From positions 1 to 64,000 of the forward strand of contig CANRAU010000009.1 in the NCBI GenBank assembly GCA_947628665.1: a DNA stretch of 64,000 nt. The letters are read 5' to 3'. The notes under the pieces are model-generated. The model was not told where the DNA came from, did not search any database, and saw only the letters and a list, made by a program, of their open reading frames with translations. Numbering within the stretch: the stretch's first letter is position 1; each line of letters opens with the position of its first letter. The translations under genes were made by a program, and so were the position numbers. The stretch comes from an uncultured Clostridia bacterium (lineage in GTDB: Bacteria > Bacillota > Clostridia > Oscillospirales > Acutalibacteraceae). This document shows, piece by piece, positions 49,340 to 58,884 of this stretch.

Positions 49340-49822
49340 ATGAAAAATACGCTTTCGCAAAAACAGCTTACGTTCTGCCGTCAGTATGTGCGCACGCGCA
49401 ACGGGCGCGAGGCCGCCGCTTTCGCGGGGTTTTTGCTTTTTCCCGAAAAGGCCGCTGCACGGCTGCTGGCAGACGCGCGTATACAGGGCGAGATCCAAGC
49501 GCTGGAAGCGGACTGCCGCGCTTCGCGTGCAGAGCTGATCGCGGGCTATCGACGGCTCGCCTTCGGTTCGACGGCGGACGCGGTGCGCCTGCTTTTGCAG
49601 TGCGACGACGTCCCGCCCGACCCCGATACGCTCGATTTGTTTGCGGTCTCGGAGATCAAGCGGCCGAAAGGCGGCGGCATGGAGATCAAATTCTTTGACC
49701 GACAGCGCGCACTCGACAAGCTTTCGGAGCTGCAAAGCGGCAACGCCGACAGCGCGCTGCCCTTTTACCGTGCGCTCGAACGCTCTGCGGCGGCGCTGCA
49801 CGGAAACGGAGACGAGCTGTAA
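49340..49822 (+). CDS. phage terminase small subunit
   Basis: 160 residues. N-terminal helix-turn-helix segment LSQKQLTFCRQYVRTRNGREAA followed by an all-helical region (RASRAELIAGYRRLAFGS), typical of Terminase_2/PBSX-type small subunits that recognise the packaging site. ATG 49340 is preferred because ATG 49328 directly abuts GGAAAGG; the longer form would add four residues. First gene of an eight-gene head module; its stop overlaps the terL ATG (TAATG). Confidence 0.82.
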   Translation: MKNTLSQKQLTFCRQYVRTRNGREAAAFAGFLLFPEKAAARLLADARIQGEIQALEADCRASRAELIAGYRRLAFGSTADAVRLLLQCDDVPPDPDTLDLFAVSEIKRPKGGGMEIKFFDRQRALDKLSELQSGNADSALPFYRALERSAAALHGNGDEL

Positions 49823-51084
49823 TGCAGAGTACGGAATTTCAGAGCTTTTCTCAAAAACAGCTGATCCTGCTTTCCTGGTGGTGTGAACAAAGTCCCTTTC
49901 ATACGTTTGACGCCGTCATTTGTGACGGCGCGGTGCGCAGCGGCAAAACCGTCTGTATGTCGCTTTCGTTTGTGTTTTGGGCGTTTTACCGTTTTTCGGA
50001 TCAGGCCTTCGCCCTGTGCGGGAAAACCGTGACGGGGCTGCGGCGCAATGTGGTCACGCCTTTGCTGCCTCTGCTGCGGGAGTTGGGGTTTGAATGCCGC
50101 GAGCAGGTCTCCAAAAATATTTTGGAGCTGCGCAAGGGCGGCAGGACAAACCGTTTCTACCTGTTCGGCGGCAAGGACGCCTCTTCCGCCGCGCTCATTC
50201 AGGGGATGACCCTTGCGGGCGTAATGCTGGACGAAGCCGCGCTGATGCCGCGCTCGTTTTGCGAGCAGGCGATCGCACGCTGTTCGGTGGAGGGTTCGCG
50301 GCTGTGGTTCAACTGCAACCCCGAACACCCCGCGCACTGGTTTTACAGAGAATGGATCTTAAAGCGCGAACAGAAAAACTGCCTCTACCTGCACTTTACC
50401 ATGCAGGACAACCCCTCCTTATCCGAAGCCATGCGCGAACGTTACAAAACGCTGTACAGCGGGGCGTTCTACGCGCGGTTTGTCGAGGGAAAATGGGTCG
50501 CCTGCGAGGGGCTGGTATACCCGTTTTTCGACGCGTCCTATCTCTATGACGTGCCAAAGTCCTTTGACCGCTTTATCGTCTCGTGTGACTACGGAACAGT
50601 CAACCCCACCTCTATGGGGCTTTGGGGACACAGCGGCGGACACTGGTACCGCATCGACGAATTCTACCACAGTTCAAAAGCGAAAGGCTTTCAAATGACC
50701 GATGAGGAATATTACCGTTCGCTTTGCACGCTCATCGGCGGCAGAACCGTGGACTGTGTGATCGTAGACCCGTCGGCGGCGTCCTTTATCGAGTGCATCC
50801 GACGACATGGGGAATTTGCCGTGCGCCGCGCGGACAACGACGTCCTCGGCGGCATCCGCCAGACCTCGGACGCGCTCAAAAGCCGAGAGATCCGCATTTG
50901 CAAAACCTGTCCCGACATCATCCGCGAATTTTCGCTCTACCGCTGGGATGAAAGCGCGCGTTACGACGCGGTGAAAAAGGAAAACGACCACGCGATGGAC
51001 GATATGCGCTATTTTGTCGCAACCGCGCTGAAAACCACGGACGACGACTTCTTTGTCGTCGCCTGTCCGAGAGAAAGGAGGTGA
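49822..51084 (+). CDS. phage terminase large subunit (PBSX type)
   Basis: 420 residues; ATPase-nuclease that packages DNA into proheads. ATPase: Walker A-like AVRSGKTVCMS, Walker B GVMLDEAALM, coupling motif FNCNPEHPAHWF. Nuclease: SCDYGTVNPTSMGLWG, DCVIVDPSAAS and a final DDMRY acidic residue. All key residues appear intact. Confidence 0.92.
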   Translation: MQSTEFQSFSQKQLILLSWWCEQSPFHTFDAVICDGAVRSGKTVCMSLSFVFWAFYRFSDQAFALCGKTVTGLRRNVVTPLLPLLRELGFECREQVSKNILELRKGGRTNRFYLFGGKDASSAALIQGMTLAGVMLDEAALMPRSFCEQAIARCSVEGSRLWFNCNPEHPAHWFYREWILKREQKNCLYLHFTMQDNPSLSEAMRERYKTLYSGAFYARFVEGKWVACEGLVYPFFDASYLYDVPKSFDRFIVSCDYGTVNPTSMGLWGHSGGHWYRIDEFYHSSKAKGFQMTDEEYYRSLCTLIGGRTVDCVIVDPSAASFIECIRRHGEFAVRRADNDVLGGIRQTSDALKSREIRICKTCPDIIREFSLYRWDESARYDAVKKENDHAMDDMRYFVATALKTTDDDFFVVACPRERR

Positions 51085-51088
51085 GTCG

Positions 51089-52255
51089 GTGTCGAAATTC
51101 CGAAAACAACCCGCTCCCGAAAAAACGCCTCTGCAAACGCCGGTTTTGGCGAGCACGGGCGCGTACGGTCTGTCCCCCTTTTCCGCTTTGGACAGCTACA
51201 GCCCGCCTCCGTATCTCAACAGCGACCTGTTTTCCACGCTTCGTGAAGCCATTCCCATCATCGATACCGCGATCTACAAGCTGGTGCGGCTGACGGGCGG
51301 CTTTCAGGTCGTCTGCGCGGACGAACGCTTTGACCCGCTGCTCGAGCGATTTATCGCCCGCGTCCCGTCGGACAGCGGCGGTATCTCCTTACAGAGCTTT
51401 GTCGACTGCTTTTTTGAGCAGCTTTTGACCTACGGTACGGCGATCGCGGAAATGGTTCCCGACCCGGACGGCGGTATCGGGTATCTCTACAACGCCCCGC
51501 ATACGGATTATCTGCTGCGGCGCAGCAAAACGGATTTTCGCCGCGTGGAGGTCTTAAAGGCCTCGCTCCCCGAAACGCCCCTGCCCCGACAGGATCTGCT
51601 GCTCATCAGCACCCTCCATCCGAAGCCCGGCCAAGTTTACGGCACGTCGCTGCTTGCGGGACTGCCCTTTGTCAGCCGGATCCTCATGCAGATTTACAAC
51701 GCCATCGGGCAAAACTGGGATCGCGTGGGCAACGTTCGCTTCGCCGTAACCTACAAGCCCTCGGACGACGCGGGCGGCAAGGCGTACGCCAAGGAACGCG
51801 CCATGCAGATCGCTTCGCAGTGGGGCGAAGCCATGCGCAGCCGTGAAGTGCGCGACTTTGTCGCCGTCGGCGACGTGGACATCAAGGTCATCGGCGCGGA
51901 CAATCAGATTTTGGACAGCCAAGTCCCCGTGCGCCAAATGCTCGAACAAATCGTGGCGAAGCTCTCCATTCCGCCGTTTATGCTGGGGCTTTCCTGGTCG
52001 ACCACAGAACGCATGGCAGACGAGCAAACCGATATTCTGACCACGGAGCTGGAATACTACCGCCGCCTGCTTACACCGGTCATCGAGACCGTGTGCCGCA
52101 CGCATCTGCGCGCTTACGGCTGTACGGCGGACTGTTCGGTCGTATGGGACGATATAACCCTTAAGGATACCGTTGAGGAAGCCACCGCACGCCATTTGGA
52201 CGCCGAGACTCAAAGCATTTTGGCAGGTCTCCCGCCGAAGGACACAACAGAATAA
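51089..52255 (+). CDS. phage portal protein
   Basis: 388 residues from GTG 51089, which follows AAAGGAGG at a good distance and starts 5 bp after the terL stop region; the frame extends to 51053 without a ribosome site. The sequence has the portal layout: a variable N-terminus, LREAIPIIDTAIYKLVRLTG, a long helix region, and IVAKLSIPPFMLGLSWSTT before the C-terminal helices. Forms the dodecameric DNA entry ring. Confidence 0.88.
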   Translation: MSKFRKQPAPEKTPLQTPVLASTGAYGLSPFSALDSYSPPPYLNSDLFSTLREAIPIIDTAIYKLVRLTGGFQVVCADERFDPLLERFIARVPSDSGGISLQSFVDCFFEQLLTYGTAIAEMVPDPDGGIGYLYNAPHTDYLLRRSKTDFRRVEVLKASLPETPLPRQDLLLISTLHPKPGQVYGTSLLAGLPFVSRILMQIYNAIGQNWDRVGNVRFAVTYKPSDDAGGKAYAKERAMQIASQWGEAMRSREVRDFVAVGDVDIKVIGADNQILDSQVPVRQMLEQIVAKLSIPPFMLGLSWSTTERMADEQTDILTTELEYYRRLLTPVIETVCRTHLRAYGCTADCSVVWDDITLKDTVEEATARHLDAETQSILAGLPPKDTTE

Positions 52256-52268
52256 GAAAGGAGTGCCT

Positions 52269-53237
52269 ATGCAAAAGCAATTTTCCATTCAGCCGCAGGA
52301 CGCCGACGTCAGCCCCGAAATGCTCGAAAAAATCAACCGCTATTCCCGCAAAACGCTGACAGCAAGCGAGGTTTTCGTGTTTTCCGCCGTACTTTGCGAC
52401 AACGAGATCGACCGCGATTTTGAATGCTTTACGCCGGACGCGCTCAAAACCCTTGCGCCGCTGTTTGAAGGCAAAACCGTCATTCAAAACCACAGTATGC
52501 AGACCGACGATCAGAGCGCGCGCACGTTTTATACCGAAGTGTTGACCGATCCGTCGCGCACCACGGCAACGGGCGAGGCGTACACCTATTTGAAGGCTTA
52601 CTGCTATATGCCGAGAATCCCCAAAAACGAAACTTTGATCGCCGAGATCAACGCAGGCATTAAAAAGGAGGTTTCGGTCGGCTGCGCCGTCGCAGAACAC
52701 AAATGCTCGATTTGCGGCAGTGTGGAGGAGGTAAGCCCCTGTAAGCATCAGCGCGGCAAGCGTTACGGCGGTACGGTCTGTCACTACACGCTTGAAAAGC
52801 CGACAGACGCTTACGAGTGGTCGTTTGTCGCCGTTCCCGCACAGAGAAACGCGGGCGTGACCAAGGGCTTTGCCGACGCGGACGCGCTTTGCAAGCAGTT
52901 CGGCGAAACAAACGCCGAGCAGATCACGGTCAGCCGCGAAGAGGCCGCGGGTTTTGCAGAGCTCGTTTCGTCGCTCAAAAGCGCCGCTGCGCTCGGAGAG
53001 GAATACACCGCTTTGCTGCGGGAAAAGGCCGTTTGCGCGCTGCTCGGGCGGCTGCCCGAACTGCAAAGCGAGCAGGCAGAATCCCTTTGCGCGCCGCTGA
53101 AGCCCGCCGAATTAAAGGCGCTTTGTGCCGCGCTTTCGGGAGACGCCGCGCAAAAGAGCGCGCACCTGCCCCAGCTTTACACCGCCAAAGCGCGGGAAAC
53201 GGACGTCCCCGCCGACAACAACGCGTTCAAATTTTAA
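52269..53237 (+). CDS. phage prohead protease / scaffold
   Basis: 322 residues. N-terminal protease domain of the HK97-like fold with a candidate catalytic His in VIQNHSM and Ser in KKEVSVGCAV. A Cys/His cluster (CSICGSVEEVSPCKH) follows, as in related clostridial phage proteases. The C-terminal third is Ala/Leu/Glu-rich and helical, as expected of a scaffold. RBS AGAAAGGAG precedes ATG 52269. Confidence 0.82.
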   Translation: MQKQFSIQPQDADVSPEMLEKINRYSRKTLTASEVFVFSAVLCDNEIDRDFECFTPDALKTLAPLFEGKTVIQNHSMQTDDQSARTFYTEVLTDPSRTTATGEAYTYLKAYCYMPRIPKNETLIAEINAGIKKEVSVGCAVAEHKCSICGSVEEVSPCKHQRGKRYGGTVCHYTLEKPTDAYEWSFVAVPAQRNAGVTKGFADADALCKQFGETNAEQITVSREEAAGFAELVSSLKSAAALGEEYTALLREKAVCALLGRLPELQSEQAESLCAPLKPAELKALCAALSGDAAQKSAHLPQLYTAKARETDVPADNNAFKF

Positions 53238-53258
53238 ACACAGAAAGGATGTTATTCC

Positions 53259-54260
53259 ATGGCAAATTTTGAAACCATTAAGCTCGACAAGGGCTTATAC
53301 ACCTCCGGCAAAGGCTTTACCGCAGCCTTAGAAGAGGTCGATCCCTCCGAAGACTATAAGGGGACGTCCCTCGAAGGTCTCGATGCGTTCGAGCGACAGC
53401 TCAAGCGTTTTGACATCAAGCTGCACGGCGCGGCGAGCGACTGCGTGGAAAAATTCTTCAAGACCACCGACAGCGCCGCGCTCTTCCCCGAATACATCGC
53501 CCGCGCGGTGCGCAAGGGCTTGGAGGAAGCCGATCTTCTGCCGTATATCGTCGCGACTACCACGAACATCAACGGTTTGGATTACCGCACCATTGCCTCC
53601 ATTCCGACCGAGGCGGAAAAGGAACTGCAGGAGACCGAAGAGGGTTCGGCGATCCCCGAAACCGTCGTCCACACGCAGGAAAATCTCGTAAAGCTCAAAA
53701 AGCGAGGCCGTATGCTCGTCGCCTCTTACGAAGCCATTCGTTTCCAGCGTTTGGATCTGTTCACCGTTACCCTGCGCCAGATCGGCGCATACATTGCGCG
53801 CACCCAGCTCAAAGACGCCGTGACCGTGCTCAAGGACGGCGACGGCAACAGCAACGCCGCGCCCACGACCTCTTTGGGCGGCAAAGCCGTTTCGTATGCC
53901 GCTTTGGTGGATTTCTGGAACAGCTTTGACCCCTATATGCTCAACACCATGATCGCCGCGCCCGATATGACGGCGGCCATTCTCAAACTCGCGGAAATGC
54001 GCGACGCGGCGGCGGGGCTTTCCTTCCACGGCGACGGCAAGGTCGTCACGCCTCTGGGCGCGAACCTCTTTAAGAGCAGCGCTGTCGAGGCAGGCACACT
54101 CATCGGTTTGGACAGGACCTGTGCTTTGGAGCAGGTCACGGCGGGCGGCATTCTCACCGAGTACGACAAGCTCATCGACCGTCAGCTGGAGCGCGCGGCG
54201 ATCTCGCAGATCTCCGGATTCTCCAAAATCTATACGGACGCTTCGCGCGTGCTTTCTTAA
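53259..54260 (+). CDS. phage major capsid protein
   Basis: 333 residues. Sequence style of HK97-fold capsid proteins with a short N-arm, EYIARAVRKGLEEADLLPYIV, an E-loop-like KKRGRMLVASYEAIRFQRLD region, and a C-terminal A-domain (MIAAPDMTAAILKLAEM, GANLFKSSAVEAG). Placement directly after the protease supports the call. RBS AGAAAGGATG. Confidence 0.82.
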   Translation: MANFETIKLDKGLYTSGKGFTAALEEVDPSEDYKGTSLEGLDAFERQLKRFDIKLHGAASDCVEKFFKTTDSAALFPEYIARAVRKGLEEADLLPYIVATTTNINGLDYRTIASIPTEAEKELQETEEGSAIPETVVHTQENLVKLKKRGRMLVASYEAIRFQRLDLFTVTLRQIGAYIARTQLKDAVTVLKDGDGNSNAAPTTSLGGKAVSYAALVDFWNSFDPYMLNTMIAAPDMTAAILKLAEMRDAAAGLSFHGDGKVVTPLGANLFKSSAVEAGTLIGLDRTCALEQVTAGGILTEYDKLIDRQLERAAISQISGFSKIYTDASRVLS

Positions 54261-54281
54261 AGCACAAAAGGAGGCTCGTTT

Positions 54282-54650
54282 ATGATTGATGTGATCGGGG
54301 TAACGCGGCTGCTGACCCGTTTTTCCGCGTTGACGGAGGATTTGCTCGCCGACGCGATGCCTGTTGTCGCCGTCGCCTGCGCAGAATGCACCGACAAGCT
54401 CAAAAAGCCCGCATATGCCGAAGAACCCGCTGTGCTGGAGGCGGTCGCCGCGCTTTGCAATTACCGTCTGCTTCTGCGCAGCGAACAGGTGCGCGAGGGT
54501 ACGACCGTTTTTAAAGCGGGTGACGTTTCGGCGACCGTGAATTTGACGGTCATGCTCGAAACTGCGCGTGCGCTGCGCGACGATGCATTTTTGGCCGCGG
54601 CGCAGTTTTTTGAGGATTCGGATTTTTTGTTTACGCAGGTAGTCGCATGA
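54282..54650 (+). CDS. probable phage head-tail connector
   Basis: 122 residues, mostly helical and acidic. No sequence signature I can name, but size, helical content and position right after the capsid gene are those of gp6-type head-tail connectors. Confidence 0.6.
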   Translation: MIDVIGVTRLLTRFSALTEDLLADAMPVVAVACAECTDKLKKPAYAEEPAVLEAVAALCNYRLLLRSEQVREGTTVFKAGDVSATVNLTVMLETARALRDDAFLAAAQFFEDSDFLFTQVVA

Positions 54651-54988
54651 GGCAGGGGTTCAACCGTTACGGAAAAAGCGTATACCTTTCGGACGGAGCG
54701 GGCTGGTATTCTCCGTACTTTAAGGCATTTTTGCAGCCGCTGCGTTACAAAAACAAAATGTATCTGGAAGGCCTCTATACGCCCATCGGCCGCGATATAA
54801 ACGGCCTGTATTTGTACATCGGTCCGTCCGACCACGATTTGACCAGGCTGTCGTCCGCGCACGCGCGTGTACACGACAGCGAAGCCCGAGAATATGTGAT
54901 CCAGCGTGCGGAAAAGGTGTTCCGCGGGGATAAGATCTACTATGTCTGGGCAATTTTAAAGGAAGTAAGTGAGGGAACAGCCAAATGA
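54647..54988 (+). CDS. probable phage head-closure/minor head protein
   Basis: 113 residues, beta-rich and aromatic (SDGAGWYSPYFKAF, GLYTPIGRDINGLYLYIGP). Overlaps both neighbours by 4 bp (ATGA). Size and order suggest a head-closure protein (gp16/XkdH-like position); sequence alone does not prove it. Confidence 0.55.
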   Translation: MRQGFNRYGKSVYLSDGAGWYSPYFKAFLQPLRYKNKMYLEGLYTPIGRDINGLYLYIGPSDHDLTRLSSAHARVHDSEAREYVIQRAEKVFRGDKIYYVWAILKEVSEGTAK

Positions 54989-55416
54989 ATTTTTCCACCA
55001 CCATCCTCCCGCTGCTGATTTTGGCGATCAAGGAAGACCCGAATTTTGAGAATGCAACGGTGACCGCCGCCTACGAAAATGACATCAAGCCCTACCCCGT
55101 GACCAAGCCGATCGTGGCCGTGTCCATAGACAAAGAGGTCATCGGCAGCCGAATCGTAACGGTCGCCGAAAACGGCGAGCGGACGCTTTCCAAGCAGCGG
55201 CAGATCGACCTGACGTTCAAGGTCAGCATTTTTGCGCCCTATGAAAGCGGCGCGAACACCTGTTTTTCCATGTTTGAGAACATGTCTGCCATGCTGATGT
55301 TCAACGACGCTTTTCACATTGTCAACGGCCGCTGTTTCGACTGCAAGTACGTGCGCGACTGCAACGCCTTGCAGCTGGACGCGGAATTTATCTGGCGAAC
55401 GTACAGCGACAGCTGA
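54985..55416 (+). CDS. probable phage tail-completion protein
   Basis: 143 residues, mixed alpha/beta (PIVAVSIDKEVIGSR, IDLTFKVSIFAPYESG). By position it matches tail-terminator/completion proteins that follow head closure. It is the last gene: a terminator follows at once and no tail-tube, tape-measure or baseplate gene exists in the window. Confidence 0.55.
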   Translation: MNFSTTILPLLILAIKEDPNFENATVTAAYENDIKPYPVTKPIVAVSIDKEVIGSRIVTVAENGERTLSKQRQIDLTFKVSIFAPYESGANTCFSMFENMSAMLMFNDAFHIVNGRCFDCKYVRDCNALQLDAEFIWRTYSDS

Positions 55417-55459
55417 TCTGCATCGGTGTGTAGGCTTCGGTAGCCGAATCTGCAAACGA

Positions 55460-55490
55460 CCCCGCGCCCAAAAGGGTGCGGGGTTTTCTT
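55460..55490 (+). terminator. intrinsic terminator of the phage head module
   Basis: Stem ACCCCGCGCCC / GGGTGCGGGGT with AAAA loop followed by TTTTCTTG. The 100 bp from here to the tsaC stop hold short ACAGG-type direct repeats only. Confidence 0.85.
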
Positions 55491-55590
55491 GTAGATAATT
55501 CTTAACTAAAACGTGCCGGGGCGGGCAGGCGCGAACAGGGGCAAACAAGTGCATATAGGTGTCAGCAGGAACAGGTCAAAACAGGAATGC

Positions 55591-56646
55591 TTACGACTGC
55601 CGCGTCCCTTCGGCGGGTTGTGGCGCGCGGACGAGACGAAAAGCGGCGGCGCGAATCAGGCGGTTATAGACGGCAAGGCCGACCCCCGTTTTGTCGGGAC
55701 AGCGCGCATAAACGGTTTTTGCGCCCTGTTCGTCCAGCTCGCGCAGCGCGTCAAACAGGCGCGCGGCCTGCGCTTCGCCGTCATGCGCTTTGCCGTAGGC
55801 GACCGCGTGCGCAAAGAGGTTCTCCTCGCCCGAAAAGCAAAGCACGAAAGCGTCCTTGTCCTGCACATATGCGCAGAACGCCGCAAGCGTTCCCTCTACG
55901 ATCGTAATTTCGGCACGCGGGGCATAATGCTTGTACTTCATACCGGGGGATGCGGCGCGCACGCCCGCTTTCAGCTGATGCAACACCGCGTCGTCCACCT
56001 CGACCTCGCCCAAAACTTCGCGCAACTGCTCGACCGTCACCCCGCCCGGCCGCAGCACGCGCGGCACGACGTCCGCCAGCGTGATAACGGTGGATTCCAC
56101 GCCAACCTGCGCGCTGCCGCCGTCCAAAATCAGCGGAACGCGCCCGTGCAGATCGTCCCAGACATATTTGGCATTGGTGGGGCTGGGACTGCCCGAAAGA
56201 TTCGCGCTCGGCGCGGCCAGCGGCAAACCCGCTGCTTCGATCACCGCCCGCGCAACGGGGTGCTTCGGCATACGCACGGCGACCGTGGAAAGCCCCGCCG
56301 AAACCGCATGGGAGATTTTCCCGCTTTTCGGCAAAATCATGGTCAGCGGTCCCGGCCAAAAGGCATCCGCCAGCCGCTTTGCCCCCTGCGGAACTTCGGT
56401 CACAAGTTCCCCTAAAGTCTCAAAAGCCGCAATATGCACGATCAGCGGATTGTCCTGCGGTCGTCCCTTTGCGGCAAAAATTTTGGCCACGGCGGTCTCG
56501 TCGAATGCATTCGCCGCAAGTCCGTAAACCGTTTCGGTCGGAATGGCGACCGTTTCGCCCGCGCGAAGCAGCTCGGCGGCGCGTTCTATGGCGGCGGTCT
56601 TCAGTTCGTGTTCACCCGTCCAAGCGGACAGCATTTCGGTATGCAT
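55591..56646 (-). CDS. ywlC: L-threonylcarbamoyladenylate synthase (Sua5/YwlC type)
   Basis: 351 residues. Makes threonylcarbamoyl-AMP for the t6A37 modification of ANN-decoding tRNAs. N-terminal YrdC domain (AIPTETVYGLAANAFDE, FAAKGRPQDNPLIVHI, FWPGPLTMIL, AAPSANLSGSPSPTNA) followed by the C-terminal Sua5 domain (SPGMKYKHYAPRAE) and a Rossmann-like end. The ribosome site is weak; ATG 56646 gives a short normal leader to the YrdC domain. Confidence 0.93.
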   Translation of the reverse strand: MHTEMLSAWTGEHELKTAAIERAAELLRAGETVAIPTETVYGLAANAFDETAVAKIFAAKGRPQDNPLIVHIAAFETLGELVTEVPQGAKRLADAFWPGPLTMILPKSGKISHAVSAGLSTVAVRMPKHPVARAVIEAAGLPLAAPSANLSGSPSPTNAKYVWDDLHGRVPLILDGGSAQVGVESTVITLADVVPRVLRPGGVTVEQLREVLGEVEVDDAVLHQLKAGVRAASPGMKYKHYAPRAEITIVEGTLAAFCAYVQDKDAFVLCFSGEENLFAHAVAYGKAHDGEAQAARLFDALRELDEQGAKTVYARCPDKTGVGLAVYNRLIRAAAFRLVRAPQPAEGTRQS

Positions 56647-56729
56647 CAGATTGCAAGCGCCCTCCCGCCCGCGCGGGAGCGTCCTTTCCGTGTATTTTCA
56701 CTTCTCCTGCTTTCGTGGCAGAGCGTTCG

Positions 56730-57563
56730 TCAGGCGAGCAGCGCACGGATCGCAAAATACGCGACCACCACCGCGCCCAGCACAATGCGGTACCAGCCGA
56801 ACACCTTGAAGTCGTGCTTTTTGATGTACCCCATCAAAAAGCGGATGATGCCCACCGAAACCGCGAACGCGACGACCATGCCGGTGAGCAAAATGCCGAT
56901 CTCCAGACCCGAATAGTGAAAGCCGTATTTCACGAGCTTGAGCGCGCTTGCGCCGAACATTACAGGCACGGCCAAGAAAAAGGTGTACTCTGCGGCGACG
57001 GTTCTCGATACGCCCAAAAGCAGCGCGCCGAGAATGGTCGCGCCCGAACGCGAAGTCCCCGGGAACACGGCGGCGATCAGCTGAAACAGGCCGATATAAA
57101 ACGCCACGGGATAGGTGATCTCGGAAATGGAGCGGATCTTCGGCGCTTTCTTTTGGTTGATGTTTTCGATGATCAGGAACGCTATGCCGACCACAATGAG
57201 CATAACGGAAACGGTCTGCCAGTTGTAAAACAGCGCCTCAAGCTGTTCGTCAAACAAAAGGCCGACCACCGCCGCGGGCAGGCACGATACCACGACCTTG
57301 AACCACATGGTGAATATGGGCTTTTTAATGAGCAGTTTGTTGTCGCGGATGCCGAACGGCCACAGCTTTTTCCAAAACAGAAGCACGACCGCCAAAATCG
57401 CGCCGAGCTGGATCACGACCAAAAACATACTGCGGAATTCTTCGGACACGTTCAAATGTAAAAATTCATCGACTAAGATCATGTGTCCCGTGCTGCTGAT
57501 GGGCAGCCATTCGGTGACGCCCTCCACGATCCCCAATAAAATGGCTTTCAAAATTTCCAACAT
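56730..57563 (-). CDS. uppP: undecaprenyl-diphosphatase
   Basis: 277 residues, eight predicted helices. Dephosphorylates undecaprenyl pyrophosphate to recycle the cell-wall lipid carrier; confers bacitracin tolerance. Both BacA signatures are present: GIVEGVTEWLPISSTGHMI near residue 12 and FPGTSRSGATI near residue 165. RBS AGGAGG upstream. Confidence 0.95.
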   Translation of the reverse strand: MLEILKAILLGIVEGVTEWLPISSTGHMILVDEFLHLNVSEEFRSMFLVVIQLGAILAVVLLFWKKLWPFGIRDNKLLIKKPIFTMWFKVVVSCLPAAVVGLLFDEQLEALFYNWQTVSVMLIVVGIAFLIIENINQKKAPKIRSISEITYPVAFYIGLFQLIAAVFPGTSRSGATILGALLLGVSRTVAAEYTFFLAVPVMFGASALKLVKYGFHYSGLEIGILLTGMVVAFAVSVGIIRFLMGYIKKHDFKVFGWYRIVLGAVVVAYFAIRALLA

Positions 57564-57605
57564 GGCATACTGCCTCCTAAAACACGCAAACGCGCTTGGC
57601 CGCGT

Positions 57606-58682
57606 TTACCCTTCTGCCGCCGCGCCGAGCTTTTGCGCCGTATCGGCGGTGATGAGCGCATCGATGATCTCGTCGAGATCGCCGTTTAAAATCTGCTCGA
57701 TTTTATAAAGCGTCAGCCCGATGCGGTGATCGGATACGCGCCCCTGCGGGTAATTGTAGGTACGGATGCGCTCGCTGCGGTCGCCCGTACCGACCTGACT
57801 GCGGCGTTCGCCCGCGATCTCGGCGTCCTGCTTGGCGCGTTCGATCTCCAACAGGCGGGAACGCAGCACCTTGAGCGCTTTGTCCTTATTTTTGTACTGA
57901 CTGCGTTCGTCCTGACATTCCACGACCATGCCCGTGGGCAGATGCGTCACGCGAATGGCGGAAGAGGTTTTGTTGACCTTTTGCCCGCCCGCGCCGCTGG
58001 AACGGAACACGTCGATCTGCAAATCGGCGGGGTCAAGCTCCAATTCGACCTCCTGCGCCTCGGGCAGCACCGCCACCGTCGCCGTGGACGTATGCACGCG
58101 CCCCTGGCTTTCAGTTTCGGGCACACGCTGTACGCGGTGTACGCCGCTTTCAAATTTCAATCGGGAATACGCGCCCTCGCCCTCCACAGTCAGGGTCACT
58201 TCCTTAAAGCCGCCCAATTCCGTTTCGTTGGCGTTGATGATCTCCGTGCGAAAACCCTTGGCTTCGGCATACATGGTATACATCCGATACAGCGTCGCGG
58301 CAAACAGCGCGGCTTCCTCGCCGCCCGCGCCCGCACGGATCTCCAAAATCACGTTTTTGTCGTCGTTCGGGTCACGCGGCAGCAGTAGGATCTTCAGCTC
58401 CTTTTTTAAGTCCTCCAGCCCTGTAGCGGTCTCGTCGAATTCCTCCTGCGCCATTTCCCGAAGCTCTTTGTCGGTATCGCGCGCATCCAAAAGCGCCCGC
58501 GCTTCCTCGTTCTGTGCGCGCAGCGTTTGATATGTGCGGAATTTCTCCACAATGGGCGTAAGGCGCTTGGCCTCGCGCATCAACGCGGTATAGCGCGTTT
58601 GGTCGGCGAGTACGGTCGGGTCGCAAAGCTGCTCGTTCACCGCCGTGAACCGTTCTTCGATGGCCTCTAATTTTTCAAGCAT
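57606..58682 (-). CDS. prfA: peptide chain release factor 1
   Basis: 358 residues, full length. Recognises UAA/UAG and triggers peptide release. The stop-codon tripeptide lies in [10 protein letters not shown] (PET) and the catalytic GGQ in [15 protein letters not shown]. It overlaps the DUF951 gene by 8 bp. No prmC methylase is adjacent in the window. Confidence 0.96.
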   Translation of the reverse strand: MLEKLEAIEERFTAVNEQLCDPTVLADQTRYTALMREAKRLTPIVEKFRTYQTLRAQNEEARALLDARDTDKELREMAQEEFDETATGLEDLKKELKILLLPRDPNDDKNVILEIRAGAGGEEAALFAATLYRMYTMYAEAKGFRTEIINANETELGGFKEVTLTVEGEGAYSRLKFESGVHRVQRVPETESQGRVHTSTATVAVLPEAQEVELELDPADLQIDVFRSSGAGGQKVNKTSSAIRVTHLPTGMVVECQDERSQYKNKDKALKVLRSRLLEIERAKQDAEIAGERRSQVGTGDRSERIRTYNYPQGRVSDHRIGLTLYKIEQILNGDLDEIIDALITADTAQKLGAAAEG

Positions 58683-58872
58683 GGTTTTCTTCGTCTTTCC
58701 GCAGTATTTTTTTGATATTTTTTTCGATCTTCACGCGCGGCGCCATGATTTCATGCCCGCATTTCGTACAGCGCAGGCGAAAATCCATCCCCACGCGCAG
58801 CACGGCAAATTCCCGATTGCCGCAGGGGTGGGGCTTTTTCATTTCCAGCAGATCGCCGACACGTACATCCAT
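58675..58872 (-). CDS. DUF951-family small zinc-ribbon-like protein
   Basis: 65 residues. [20 protein letters not shown] and [14 protein letters not shown] are the DUF951 signature, with three Cys arranged like a metal site. The C-terminus is basic. Frequently beside translation genes in Firmicutes; role unknown, nucleic-acid binding is possible. Confidence 0.9.
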   Translation of the reverse strand: MDVRVGDLLEMKKPHPCGNREFAVLRVGMDFRLRCTKCGHEIMAPRVKIEKNIKKILRKDEENHA

Positions 58873-58884
58873 ATAGAAGTCTCC

